Assembly (NCBI GenBank): GCA_019637195.1
Contig: JAHBWA010000040.1
Coordinates: forward strand, 1 to 62,550
Length of the DNA: 62,550 bases
Direction: 5' to 3'
Origin: Labilithrix sp.
Lineage (GTDB): Bacteria; Myxococcota_A; Polyangia; Polyangiales; Polyangiaceae
The notes below the pieces were generated by a model. The model was not told the origin of the DNA. It saw nothing but the letters and a program-made list of their open reading frames with translations, and ran no database searches. Shown here piece after piece: positions 34,417-42,385 of this stretch. The translations under genes and the position numbers were made by a program. How positions within the stretch are numbered: position 1 is the stretch's first letter; each line of letters opens with the position of its first letter.

Positions 34417-35841
34417 TCACGGCGCTCCGAGCGCGACTTCGACCGGGGTCGGGTGCGGGGCGGTGTCGCGCGCGCCGGTCCCGAGCTGACCGAAGGCGTT
34501 GCTCCCCCAGCAGGCGATGCTGCCGTCCTTGCGCAGCGCGCACGCCGTGTCGCCGCCGAGCGCGACCTGGACGACGTGACCGGTGACGGCCGACGCGACG
34601 ACGAGCACGGGCGTGGTCGTCGGTGCGCCGCCGTCGGGCGCGCCGCGTCCGAGCTGTCCGACCTCGTCGGCTCCGCAGCAGCGCACCGAGCCGTCGGTGA
34701 GCCGCACGCACGTGTTCCTCTTCGAGACCGTGACCTGCTGCGCGAACACCCCGGCGTCGAGCGGGAGCGAGACGCGCACCGGCGTGGGCTCGGCCGCGGG
34801 GATGCCGGTGCAGAGCGCGCCCGACGTGTTCGCGGTCCCCCAGCAGTAGACGGCGCCTGCGACGACGGCGCAGCTGTGGCCGAACGGCCGGAACGCGCCG
34901 GCGGCGGGGTCGTTGGCGTACGTCACCTCCGAAGCGACGTCGTGCACGTCGCCGAAGGCGGGGATCGTCATCGGTTTGAACGCCGGATCCGTCGGCTGGA
35001 GCGACGCCTGGCGCCCGAGGAGCCCGGCCCACGTGAGGAGCTCGGCGTCTTCGGTGATCCCCACGCCGGTCGTCGTCTTCACGATCTTCGGATCGACCCT
35101 GACGGCGATGTCGGGGCCGCCGACGAAGCCGGTCTGGAGCCGCCCGAGGAGGCCGTACGCGGTCGCTCCCCAGCACGCGACCTTGCCGGACTCGAGCACC
35201 GCGCAGCTCGTCATGTCGTTCGCGTCGACGCGGAGCGCGGGTTCGGGGAGCGGCACCTCCGTCGCGATCGGGTGCGAGAGCGTGTCCGACGCGGGGGGCG
35301 TGCTCACGCCGAGCTGCCCGTTGGCGTTCGAGCCCCAGCAGCGCACCGTCCCGTCGTCGTGCCGGGAGCACGTCGCCAGCCGCGCGCTGAGCTGCGTGAC
35401 GCCTTCGAGCCCCTCCACGGGCGCCGGCGCGGCGACCGCGTTGGCGCCGGCGTCGAGCGAAGGCCGGCCGAGCGCGCCGCGCGTGTCCGTGCCCCAGCAC
35501 TGGACCGTCCCGTCGCTGATCCGCGCGCAGAAGTAAGTGTCGCCACCGACGATCTGAGTCGCGCAGGGCGTGGTCGCGCAGACGACCTCCTCGGCCGCGC
35601 CGTCGAACATGACGCCCGCGTCCTCGGGCTCGGGCTCGGCCGCGTCGGTCGGATCGGGGATTCCACCGTCGTCGCTCGGCGGGAGCGACGGCTCGGTCGA
35701 GCCGTCCACCGAGCCGTCCGGCTCGACGTAGCCGATCCGCACATCGGGATCACTGCAGGCGAGCGCCGCGAGCCCCGCGGCCGAGAGGACCGCGGCTCCG
35801 AGCGTCGCGCCACGAAGGAGGGGGTGAGCGGGCGTCTTCAC
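34417..35841 (-). CDS. RCC1-repeat lipoprotein
   Basis: A 474-residue protein with a signal peptide ending ALACSD, an acidic/Pro linker (residues ~25-70), then RCC1-like repeats to the end. Repeats carry the CAVLESGKVACWGATAYGLLG pattern (Cys, Gly-x-V-x-CWG, G-x-LG), each with a Cys pair typical of secreted bacterial RCC1 propellers. A seven-bladed propeller is expected. The start is GTG 35841, overlapping the preceding stop as GTGA (4 nt), so translation is coupled to the upstream propeller gene. Bacterial RCC1 lipoproteins are surface binders of unknown ligand; nucleotide exchange is not implied. Confidence 0.82.
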   Translation of the reverse strand: MKTPAHPLLRGATLGAAVLSAAGLAALACSDPDVRIGYVEPDGSVDGSTEPSLPPSDDGGIPDPTDAAEPEPEDAGVMFDGAAEEVVCATTPCATQIVGGDTYFCARISDGTVQCWGTDTRGALGRPSLDAGANAVAAPAPVEGLEGVTQLSARLATCSRHDDGTVRCWGSNANGQLGVSTPPASDTLSHPIATEVPLPEPALRVDANDMTSCAVLESGKVACWGATAYGLLGRLQTGFVGGPDIAVRVDPKIVKTTTGVGITEDAELLTWAGLLGRQASLQPTDPAFKPMTIPAFGDVHDVASEVTYANDPAAGAFRPFGHSCAVVAGAVYCWGTANTSGALCTGIPAAEPTPVRVSLPLDAGVFAQQVTVSKRNTCVRLTDGSVRCCGADEVGQLGRGAPDGGAPTTTPVLVVASAVTGHVVQVALGGDTACALRKDGSIACWGSNAFGQLGTGARDTAPHPTPVEVALGAP

Positions 35842-37070
35842 GGTGTACCTTTGCGGAGCGCGATGCCGTCGCCGACGACCCAGATGTTCCCGGGGCCTCG
35901 GCCGTGGATGGCGTTGAGGTTCTTCTTCACGGGGTGCGCGCCGACGGTGATGCCCGCGAGCTGCCAGGTCGCGCCGTCCCAGTGGTGCAGTGTGCCGTAG
36001 TCGCCGGCCAGCCAGACGTCGTTGGGAGCCGAGCCCCAGATGTCGTTCTGTCCGAGGTAGGGGTCGTAGAAGACGCGGCCGTCGAAGGCGAACGCGCCGG
36101 CGTCCGTGTCTCCGGCGTCCGCGCGCGCGACGCCGCGGAACGCGTAGTGGCAGGTGAAGGTGAAGTTGATGCGGGTGCCGACGAGCCAGAGCGTCCCGTC
36201 GTCGACCATCCACCCGCGCCGGGGCTCGCCCGGCGTCGCGCAGGGACGCGCGGAGACCGTGAATGGCACCTCGCTCACGCCCGTGACCGGGGTGAAGCTG
36301 CTCTCGGCGCCGCCGCTGCGGTGGAAGAGCACGCTCCTCCGCGTCGTGGCGTTCTGGCTCGTGATCCAGACGTCGCTCGCACCGCTGCGTCCCCAGACCG
36401 AGACGGCCGTGCCGGCGATCTCCGACGTCACCGGATCGACCTCCCAGGTCGCCTCGTCTTCTCCCAGGCGAAGGACCGCCGTACGTACTGCCGCGAACAC
36501 GTCGCTCTTGCTCGTGCCGTAGATCGACACCGCCCCAGCTCCAGGCGCGAGCTGGTCGAGCGCGATCTCCGTCCACGCGATGTTCGCGGGCGTCGCGCCG
36601 GTGCCGTGCAGGATCGCTCCGTACGCGCCGATCCAGATGTCGGTCGGGCCGCTGCCCCAGATCGAGACGAGCCTCGGGTCGGTCGCCGCGTAGGTGTGGA
36701 CGACGGACCACGCGGTCCCGTCGTAGCGGAGGATGGCGCCTTGATCGGAGACGGCCCACGAGCCGCCCGCGCCGTCCGACCAGACGTCGCGCAGGATCTG
36801 CTCCGGCGGGACCGGCGTGTGGCACCAGCCGTCGTCGCTGCAGGTCTTCGGTGGGACGTCGGCGTCGGGACCGGTGTCCGCGTCACTCGCGCCGTCGTCG
36901 TCGGCTCCCGCGTCGAGCGGGGTGTCTCCCGCGTCGCTGCGCGCGTCGACGTCGCTCGCGTCGGGGGCCGCCGGCGTGTCGGTGGTCGCCGGATCGTCTC
37001 CGCACGCGAAGAGCGCCGCGGTGGCCGCGAGCGCGGGGAGGAGGAACGATGCGAATCCAGTGGCCCTCAC
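35838..37070 (-). CDS. WG-x-DVW repeat propeller lipoprotein B
   Basis: A 410-residue lipoprotein: signal peptide ending ALFACG, an Asp/Ala/Gly linker (~25-70), a short Cys segment (CSDDGWCHTPVPP), then repeated ~45-residue units of the form SIWGSGPTDIWIGAYGAILH, with W-G-S, D-V/I-W and a following G. These make a beta-propeller. It is a paralogue of the gene immediately upstream. The GTG start at 37070 has a strong AGGAGG (37077-37082) 6 nt upstream and overlaps the preceding stop by 4 nt (GTGA). Its own stop overlaps the RCC1 gene. Ligand and role unknown. Confidence 0.78.
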   Translation of the reverse strand: MRATGFASFLLPALAATAALFACGDDPATTDTPAAPDASDVDARSDAGDTPLDAGADDDGASDADTGPDADVPPKTCSDDGWCHTPVPPEQILRDVWSDGAGGSWAVSDQGAILRYDGTAWSVVHTYAATDPRLVSIWGSGPTDIWIGAYGAILHGTGATPANIAWTEIALDQLAPGAGAVSIYGTSKSDVFAAVRTAVLRLGEDEATWEVDPVTSEIAGTAVSVWGRSGASDVWITSQNATTRRSVLFHRSGGAESSFTPVTGVSEVPFTVSARPCATPGEPRRGWMVDDGTLWLVGTRINFTFTCHYAFRGVARADAGDTDAGAFAFDGRVFYDPYLGQNDIWGSAPNDVWLAGDYGTLHHWDGATWQLAGITVGAHPVKKNLNAIHGRGPGNIWVVGDGIALRKGTP

Positions 37071-38272
37071 GGCTGTCCTCCTGACTTTGCCGGACCCGAG
37101 CGATGAAGGAGGATCCCTTCGCCGACGATCCAGACGTCGTTCGGTCCGCTCCCCCAGATCCCGTACAGGTTCGGCTTCGGGCCGGTCGGGAAGGCCGCCG
37201 ACGCCTGCGTCCACGCCTCGCCGTCGAAGTGCAGGATCGTGCCGTACGCCCCGACCGCCCAGATATCGCTCGCGCTCGAACCCCACAGACCGCGGAGATC
37301 CTCGCCCGTCGGGACGTCTACGGGGGTCCAGGCGGCCGCGCTCGCGGACGTCCTGCGGACCACGCCGTTGTCCCCCGCAGCCCACACGAGATCGGCGCTC
37401 GCGCCCCAGACGGCCTTGAGGGCCTGCGTCGTCTGGCTCTCGACGGTGGTGAACGCCACGCCGCCGTCGGCGACGCCGGCGCGGTAGGTGCGGCCCTTGT
37501 CGCCGACCAGCCAGATGTCCGTGTCGGAGCGTCCCCAGATCGCGCGGACCGCCGGGCAGTCGGTGCTCGTCGTGCAGGGCGAGAGCGTCTGCCAGGCGAC
37601 GCCTCCGTCGGCGGAGGGACGCGTGCGCCAGGCGCGCGCTTGCGGGAAGCCGACCTTGTCGCCGCCGCCGAACCACACGTCGTCGGGCGCGCGCCCCCAG
37701 ACCGCCGCCAGCGCCGGGTAGAGATCGTTCGAGCTCGGGACGGTGAGCGGCGGAAGCTTGGTCCACGCGACCGAGGCGTCCTCCTGGATCGTCCCGCGGA
37801 ACGAGTCGGTGTAGGAGCTCGCCGCCCAGAGCTCGCCGGCGTCGCTGCCCCACACGCCGAAGAGCGTGTGACCGGTCGCGATGGAGCGCGGCTCCCAGAC
37901 CTTTCCGTCCCAGTGAAGGACCGTCCCCGCGGAGCCGACGGCCCAGACGTCGTCCTTGCTGCTTCCCCAGATGGCGGTGAGCGCGTAGCGCGCGTCGAGG
38001 ACGCCCGTCACGGGGCAGAAGTCCGTCGTCGCGCAGGGGACCTCCGTCTCCATGCAGCGCGGATCGCCTGCCTCGCAGCCTGCGTCGACCGGCGGGCTCC
38101 CGGCGTCGCTCGCGTCGTCGCTGGTCGCCGGCGCTTCGGCGTCGGGGCCGATGTCCGTCTCGGGCTCCGAGTCGGCGCAGCTGGCCACGAGGAGCGGCGG
38201 GATGGAGAGCAAGGCGAGCCCGGCGACGAGGCTCAGCCGAGGTGTGGTGGCGAGGCGTGCGCGGAGGCTCAT
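37067..38272 (-). CDS. WG-x-DVW repeat propeller lipoprotein A
   Basis: A 401-residue lipoprotein with a signal peptide ending LLVASC, an Asp/Ala/Pro linker, a Cys-rich turn (CEAGDPRC, CATTDFC) and seven or so repeats such as AIWGSSKDDVWAVGSAGTVL and GIWGSGPNDVWIVGEGILL. These read as a Kelch/WD-like beta-propeller. Start ATG 38272 overlaps the stop of the Cys-rich gene as ATGA, and its stop overlaps the GTG of paralogue B, so three neighbours are translationally linked. A tandem duplication probably gave rise to A and B. Function unknown; secreted binding module is inferred. Confidence 0.78.
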   Translation of the reverse strand: MSLRARLATTPRLSLVAGLALLSIPPLLVASCADSEPETDIGPDAEAPATSDDASDAGSPPVDAGCEAGDPRCMETEVPCATTDFCPVTGVLDARYALTAIWGSSKDDVWAVGSAGTVLHWDGKVWEPRSIATGHTLFGVWGSDAGELWAASSYTDSFRGTIQEDASVAWTKLPPLTVPSSNDLYPALAAVWGRAPDDVWFGGGDKVGFPQARAWRTRPSADGGVAWQTLSPCTTSTDCPAVRAIWGRSDTDIWLVGDKGRTYRAGVADGGVAFTTVESQTTQALKAVWGASADLVWAAGDNGVVRRTSASAAAWTPVDVPTGEDLRGLWGSSASDIWAVGAYGTILHFDGEAWTQASAAFPTGPKPNLYGIWGSGPNDVWIVGEGILLHRSGPAKSGGQP

Positions 38273-39573
38273 TTCGTGACCGTCCCGCCGTCGCACTCGG
38301 TCATCAGGCACTGACCCTCGATGCACGGCTGTCCTTGAGCGGTGTCACAGCGGTTCCCGCACGCGCCGCAGTGCGCGATGTTGGTCTTCAGGTTCGTCTC
38401 GCATCCGTTGTCCGCGTTGCCGTCGCAGTCGCCCCAGCCGGGCGCGCAGTCGTTCACGCAGACGCCCTTCTTGCAGACGCCCTCGAGGTTCTTCGCGGGA
38501 TCGTTCGCGCAGGCGTTGCCGCACGCCCCGCAGTCGGAGGGGGTCGTGAGGAGATCGGCGCACCAGGTCGCTCGCCGGCTCTGGCAGAGCGACTCCCCCG
38601 GCGCGCACGCGCACTGGACGCCTCCCTGACGGAGCAGCGCGCACGTCTGCCCGGGCTGGCAGGCGATCCCGCAGCCGCCGCAGTTCTGCGGATCGCCGAG
38701 GCTCATCGGCAGTCCGTTCACGGTGGTGGTCGTGAAGCCGACGTTCGCCTCGCAGCCGTCGCCGGTGGGCGAGGGGAGGTCGCCGTTGCAGTCGGCCCAG
38801 GCGGTCGACGCGCACTTGATGTGCGCCTCGTCCGTCCCGCAGGTGCCGCCGGCGCAGCCGTACTTCGTGCGCGGAGGTAGCGGCGCGCCGCCGTCGACGG
38901 CGGCCGCCGGGCAGACGGTCCCGCACGCGCCGCAGTTGGCGTCGTCGCTCTGGAGATCGACGCAGCGGCTCAACGCCGGGCAGAAAGTCGTACCGGCGGG
39001 GCATCCGCACTTCGACTGACCCGTCGACAGGACGAGGCACGGCTCACCCGCGGCGCACTTGATCCCGCAGCCGCCGCAAGCTTCGGGGTTGCCCTTCACC
39101 AGGGTCTCGCAGCCGTCGTCGAGCCGCCCGTTGCAGTCCGCCCAGTCGGAGCTGTTGCACTCGACGGTGCACTGGCCGGCCACGCATCGGGGCGCGAGGC
39201 GCCGGATGTCGATGTTGACGCCGCCGATGGGGGAGTAGATCTCCGAGGGGCACTTGTTCCCGCAGGCGCCGCAGTTGTCGACGTCGTTCGAGAGGTTGTT
39301 CCGGCAGCGATCGGCGCTGAAGCTGCACGTCGCGTACGGCGCCGGACACTCGGTCGCGATGCAGAGATCGACCGTGTCGGGGCCCTCGACCTCGGGCCCG
39401 GCGCCCGCCTCGGTGGGCGGCGGCGTGAACGACGGCGGTGACGTGCCGGCGTCCTCCTCCGGCACGTCCTCGATGCCTGCGCTCATCGTCTCGGCGCAGG
39501 CGACGGTCCCGACGACGAAGAGCGACAGGGCGACGAGCGCGCGGAGGGGGCCTCGGCTTCGTAGGTTCGGCAT
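38269..39573 (-). CDS. Cys-rich CGACG-repeat lipoprotein
   Basis: A 434-residue protein with a signal peptide ending GTVAC, a Pro/Glu linker, then at least six repeats built on NCGACGNKCPS / GCGIKCAAGEPC, each followed by CVAGQCTVEC-like and DWADCNGRLDDGCE segments. Over 40 Cys imply dense disulfides; the spacing recalls Stig1-like repeats found in myxobacterial secreted proteins. This is the first gene of the four-gene overlapping lipoprotein set: its TGA overlaps the next ATG by 4 nt. It begins 86 nt after the TPR-like membrane-protein gene. The ATG at 39573 lacks a strong ribosome site. Stalk or scaffold role is inference. Confidence 0.78.
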   Translation of the reverse strand: MPNLRSRGPLRALVALSLFVVGTVACAETMSAGIEDVPEEDAGTSPPSFTPPPTEAGAGPEVEGPDTVDLCIATECPAPYATCSFSADRCRNNLSNDVDNCGACGNKCPSEIYSPIGGVNIDIRRLAPRCVAGQCTVECNSSDWADCNGRLDDGCETLVKGNPEACGGCGIKCAAGEPCLVLSTGQSKCGCPAGTTFCPALSRCVDLQSDDANCGACGTVCPAAAVDGGAPLPPRTKYGCAGGTCGTDEAHIKCASTAWADCNGDLPSPTGDGCEANVGFTTTTVNGLPMSLGDPQNCGGCGIACQPGQTCALLRQGGVQCACAPGESLCQSRRATWCADLLTTPSDCGACGNACANDPAKNLEGVCKKGVCVNDCAPGWGDCDGNADNGCETNLKTNIAHCGACGNRCDTAQGQPCIEGQCLMTECDGGTVTK

Positions 39574-39659
39574 GTCCGTGAGTCCAGTAGGTGACGGAGG
39601 AAAGGGAGAGCGCTCGCCGGTGAGGTCCGGCGGGCGCGACGTGAGCTCGCTCGTGAGGG

Positions 39660-40442
39660 TCAGTCGCTCGAGCCCGGCGGAGGCGATACGCTCCGGCCGG
39701 CGCACGATCCGCGCAGGGCGTCGAGATGGGAGGAGCGGGGGTGCGACGCGGCGAGCTCGTCGGCCGTTCGCCGCGCGTGCTCGACCCGTCCCTCGCTGCA
39801 CGACAGCAGCACGTCGAGCACGAGGCGCTCCTCGCGGAGGACGCCGTGCGGAAACGCGCGGGCGTGTTCGCCGACGCTGCTCCTCGCGCGCCCGAGCTCG
39901 CCGGACTTGAACGCGGCCTGGGCCTCGCGGAGGAGCCGCGTCTCCTCGCCGAGCGAGCCGGTGGGGAGGGCGCTCGCGGAGGGGCGCTCGGCCACGGTCG
40001 CCGCCGCGCCGAGCCGCGGGAGGTTGCCCGGCCTGGTCGCGGCGCTCCCTTCGGCGGGGACGGTCGACGGAGCGACGGCGATCGGAGCCTCCGGCAGCTC
40101 GTGAGGCGAGGCGAGCTCCTCGGCCCCGGGCGCCGGCGTCTCGACCGGGGCGGCCGCGACGACGTCCGCCGGCGCGGGCGTGGCGTCCTCGGGCGTCGAG
40201 GTGCGCGAGACTCCGTAGGTGGCGGCGACGAGCGCCACGAGCGAGGCGCCGAGCAGCTTGCCGCCGTGCGCCCTCAGCGAGAGCCGCACGCCGGACGGCG
40301 GCGCCTCGTTCGCGGTCGATCCGGCCGCCGCCGCTCGCCGGAGGACCTCGGCGCGCATCCGCTCGCGAGCGGATGCGCTCGGTCCGAAGCCCGGCCGTGC
40401 CTGCGCGAGGATCTCGCGCGCGGAGGGAGTCAGCTCGCTCAT
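39660..40442 (-). CDS. Putative sigma-linked membrane protein with TPR-like C-terminus
   Basis: A 260-residue protein: a cytoplasmic N-terminus of ~58 residues starting MSELTPSAREILAQARPGF, one membrane helix (LLGASLVALVAATYGV), a Pro/Ala-rich periplasmic linker, and ~100 C-terminal residues of paired helices (LLREAQAAFKSGELGRARSS, LDVLLSCSEGRVEHARRTAD) like one or two TPR units. It lies 76 nt after the ECF sigma-factor gene on the same strand with a GAGGAG ribosome site. The layout matches an anti-sigma or accessory regulator, but the zinc-binding HxxxCxxC motif of ZAS anti-sigma factors is absent. The N-terminal tail would be the sigma contact if it is one. Confidence 0.65.
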   Translation of the reverse strand: MSELTPSAREILAQARPGFGPSASARERMRAEVLRRAAAAGSTANEAPPSGVRLSLRAHGGKLLGASLVALVAATYGVSRTSTPEDATPAPADVVAAAPVETPAPGAEELASPHELPEAPIAVAPSTVPAEGSAATRPGNLPRLGAAATVAERPSASALPTGSLGEETRLLREAQAAFKSGELGRARSSVGEHARAFPHGVLREERLVLDVLLSCSEGRVEHARRTADELAASHPRSSHLDALRGSCAGRSVSPPPGSSD

Positions 40443-40518
40443 GCGCGGTCTCCTCGCGCGTTCGAGCGCGATCGACGGTGGTGGGCTTCGCGGACGACGT
40501 ACATCATCGCTCCTCGGG

Positions 40519-41055
40519 CTACTCGCTGCGCTTGTAGTGGGCGGCGAGCCGGTTGACCTCGAGGCGCGCCAGGCGGCGCCGCGAGTAGACGGTGTTGACG
40601 TTGATCTCGAGCAACGAAGCGACCTCCTCGGCCGTCAGCTGCTCGATATCCATCAGCACGAAGCAGATGCGCTGGTCGTCGTCGAGCCGATCGAGGATCC
40701 GCTCGAGCAGGGCGACCGCCTCCGTCTGCACGGCCGCTTCGTACGGGGTGGGTCGCTCGTCCCGGACGTGCTCCTCGACGTCGGCCAGGTCATCGCTCCG
40801 CCGTCGCTTGCTCCGGTGGTTCTTGGCGACGCGACGGGCGATGGCGAAGAGCCAGGTCGTCAGCTTGGCGCGGCTCTCGAACTCGGGGAGGCGCCGGTGG
40901 ACCACGACGAAGACGTCCTGGACCGCGTCCTCGATCGCGGCGTCGGGGACGCCGAGCGCGCGAAGAGCGCGCCAGACGAAGACGACGTGGCGGTCGTAGA
41001 CCTCGTCGAACGACGTCAGCGTGGACACGTCTTGCTCGCGCGCCGGTGTGGACAT
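40519..41055 (-). CDS. ECF-type RNA polymerase sigma factor
   Basis: A 178-residue sigma-70 family extracytoplasmic-function factor. Region 2 runs from about residue 15 to 85 (YDRHVVFVWRALRALG, AIEDAVQDVFVVVHRRLPEF, LTTWLFAIARRVAKNHR), giving -10 recognition and core binding. An acidic linker follows. Region 4 is at about 120-175 (DDDQRICFVLMDIEQLTAEE, VNVNTVY-like INVNTVYSRRRLARLE), the -35 helix-turn-helix. It is followed by a membrane protein gene and a lipoprotein set in the same direction, suggesting these as its regulon. Start ATG 41055; no ribosome site and no clear autoregulated promoter were found. Confidence 0.9.
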   Translation of the reverse strand: MSTPAREQDVSTLTSFDEVYDRHVVFVWRALRALGVPDAAIEDAVQDVFVVVHRRLPEFESRAKLTTWLFAIARRVAKNHRSKRRRSDDLADVEEHVRDERPTPYEAAVQTEAVALLERILDRLDDDQRICFVLMDIEQLTAEEVASLLEINVNTVYSRRRLARLEVNRLAAHYKRSE

Positions 41056-41154
41056 CGGCACCCCAAACACGGAAGCCGAGGCGGCGCCCTTCACATGGGG
41101 GTCAGTGCCGCCCGCGGTAGGAACTATCAAACTTTCTCCGAGCGAGGCCGAAAT

Positions 41155-41168
41155 GCGGTCAAGACCGC
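41155..41168. promoter_or_regulatory. GCGGTC-AA-GACCGC palindrome upstream of the sigma-factor gene
   Basis: A perfect 6+6 inverted repeat with a 2-nt centre lies about 100 bp before the sigma-factor ATG and 13 bp after the stop of the preceding gene. The centre is too short for a stable RNA loop without opening pairs, so a DNA-binding site is more likely than a terminator. Confidence 0.25.
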
Positions 41169-41180
41169 GACCGTCAGGCG

Positions 41181-42104
41181 TCAGAAGAGCTTGGTCTCGA
41201 GTCCTGCCGCGACCCGGAGCAGCACCGGGGACGGCGCGTAGACCTGGCCGAGCCCCTCGATCGCGACCGTCGCGAAGTGCAGCGGCGTCCCGATCTCGAC
41301 CGTGAAGCGGGGCGTGAGCTCGGCCCACGTGACGGGACGCGCGGTCAGGCCGGCGAACGCGGCGAGCCAGCGTCCGTTCGACGTCGTCGGGCGGCTGATC
41401 CCGAACCCGGTGGCCCGCGCGCTGCCGCCCTCGGCGTGGATGCACGCGTCGACATGGAGCGACGGCGCGACGCTGACGCACCCGCGGAGCCCGATCGTTC
41501 GCAGGTAGAGAGACGCTCCCGCCCCAGGATGGTTGCTGGCGAGGGCCCGACTCCGCGGCCAGAGCGTCGCGCCCAGCTCGCCGCGGAGCGGCCCTTGGGT
41601 GAAGAACGCCATCACGCCCGAGCCCCACGCGGTGGTCGCGAGGGATCCGGCGTCGGCGAAGAGCTCCGCGCCGACGCCGACGGCCGCCGCTCGCGGCGCG
41701 GGTGCTCCGGCGCGCGCCGGAGGGGCCTCGGCGGGCGTCCTCGCCGGGGGAGGGGCCGTCACGGTGGCGTCGCCCGACGGCGATCCTTCTTGCGGAGCCT
41801 CCGTCGCGGCGGGCGCCTTCGGCCGCTCGGCGGCGGCCTTCGCGCGCGACTGAAGATCGAGCGAGACGATGAGCGCGGTCGCCTGCGCGAGCTCCGCGCA
41901 GTCGTCGCTCTCGAGCGTCCTCAGGCTCTCCTCTTCCTCGCCGATGCGCAGGTGGAGCTGGAAGGCGCGCGCGCCGCCGCGATCGATCCGCGCGTGGACG
42001 ACGAGCGGCTCCGCGGCGAGCGACTCGCCCACCATCGTCGTCACCTGCGCGACGACGGCCTGCTCGGCAGGACACTCAGGCGGGGCGATCCAATCGAGCA
42101 GCAT
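41181..42104 (-). CDS. Unknown protein of sigma-factor loci, barrel-like C-terminus, no signal peptide found
   Basis: A 307-residue protein read from ATG 42104. The N-terminal ~90 residues (LDWIAPPECPAEQAVVAQVT, LRTLESDDCAELAQATALIV) have the W-x-AP-x2-CP and D-C-x-ELA-x-A pattern that I recall from myxobacterial proteins encoded beside ECF sigma factors. A Pro/Ala linker follows, and ~160 residues of alternating strands end in LRVAAGLETKLF, like an outer-membrane barrel. Such proteins normally carry a signal peptide, but none is visible from ATG 42104 or from in-frame GTG 42185, and other frames give none. This may be a start/frameshift artefact or genuine loss. It precedes the sigma gene by 125 nt. 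Confidence 0.6.
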   Translation of the reverse strand: MLLDWIAPPECPAEQAVVAQVTTMVGESLAAEPLVVHARIDRGGARAFQLHLRIGEEEESLRTLESDDCAELAQATALIVSLDLQSRAKAAAERPKAPAATEAPQEGSPSGDATVTAPPPARTPAEAPPARAGAPAPRAAAVGVGAELFADAGSLATTAWGSGVMAFFTQGPLRGELGATLWPRSRALASNHPGAGASLYLRTIGLRGCVSVAPSLHVDACIHAEGGSARATGFGISRPTTSNGRWLAAFAGLTARPVTWAELTPRFTVEIGTPLHFATVAIEGLGQVYAPSPVLLRVAAGLETKLF

Positions 42105-42363
42105 CGACGGCGATCTGGTCCGTCGCGCATCGAGCGCGCGCCGCTGCGGACGTCCGAGCCGCCCGCATGGCTCGCAGGCTAACACCAGACCACGCGATCC
42201 TGGCGGCGTGCATCGATCGCCGAGACCTCAGGCTATCGTGGGCTCGACGGCGAGGTCGCGCCCCGCGGGAGGACTTCGAGCGACCGCTCGGACGACCGCC
42301 GCCCTCGGCGGAACCCAGCCGGGATCATGACCCGTTGCGTTTGGTGTCGTTAAAGTGTCTGAT

Positions 42364-42385
42364 TTGCGACGGTTATGTGTCGCAA
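42364..42385 (+). promoter_or_regulatory. TTGCGAC-N8-GTCGCAA inverted repeat spanning the porin start codon
   Basis: Perfect 7-bp arms (42364-42370, 42379-42385) enclose an 8-nt loop that contains the ATG of the porin gene (42375-42377). It could be a repressor operator or an mRNA hairpin presenting the start codon. The 270-bp region between this gene and the divergent one at 42104 shows no other clear site; I looked for but did not see a Pho box. Confidence 0.4.

Noticed and set aside
39660..40442. Confirmed ZAS-type anti-sigma factor
   Set aside because: Position after an ECF sigma gene suits this, but the HxxxCxxC zinc motif is missing, so only a putative regulatory membrane protein is called.
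42105..42374. Pho box controlling the OprP-like porin
   Set aside because: No tandem CTGTCAT-like 7-bp repeats were found in the 270-bp upstream region; the only structured element is the inverted repeat at the start codon.
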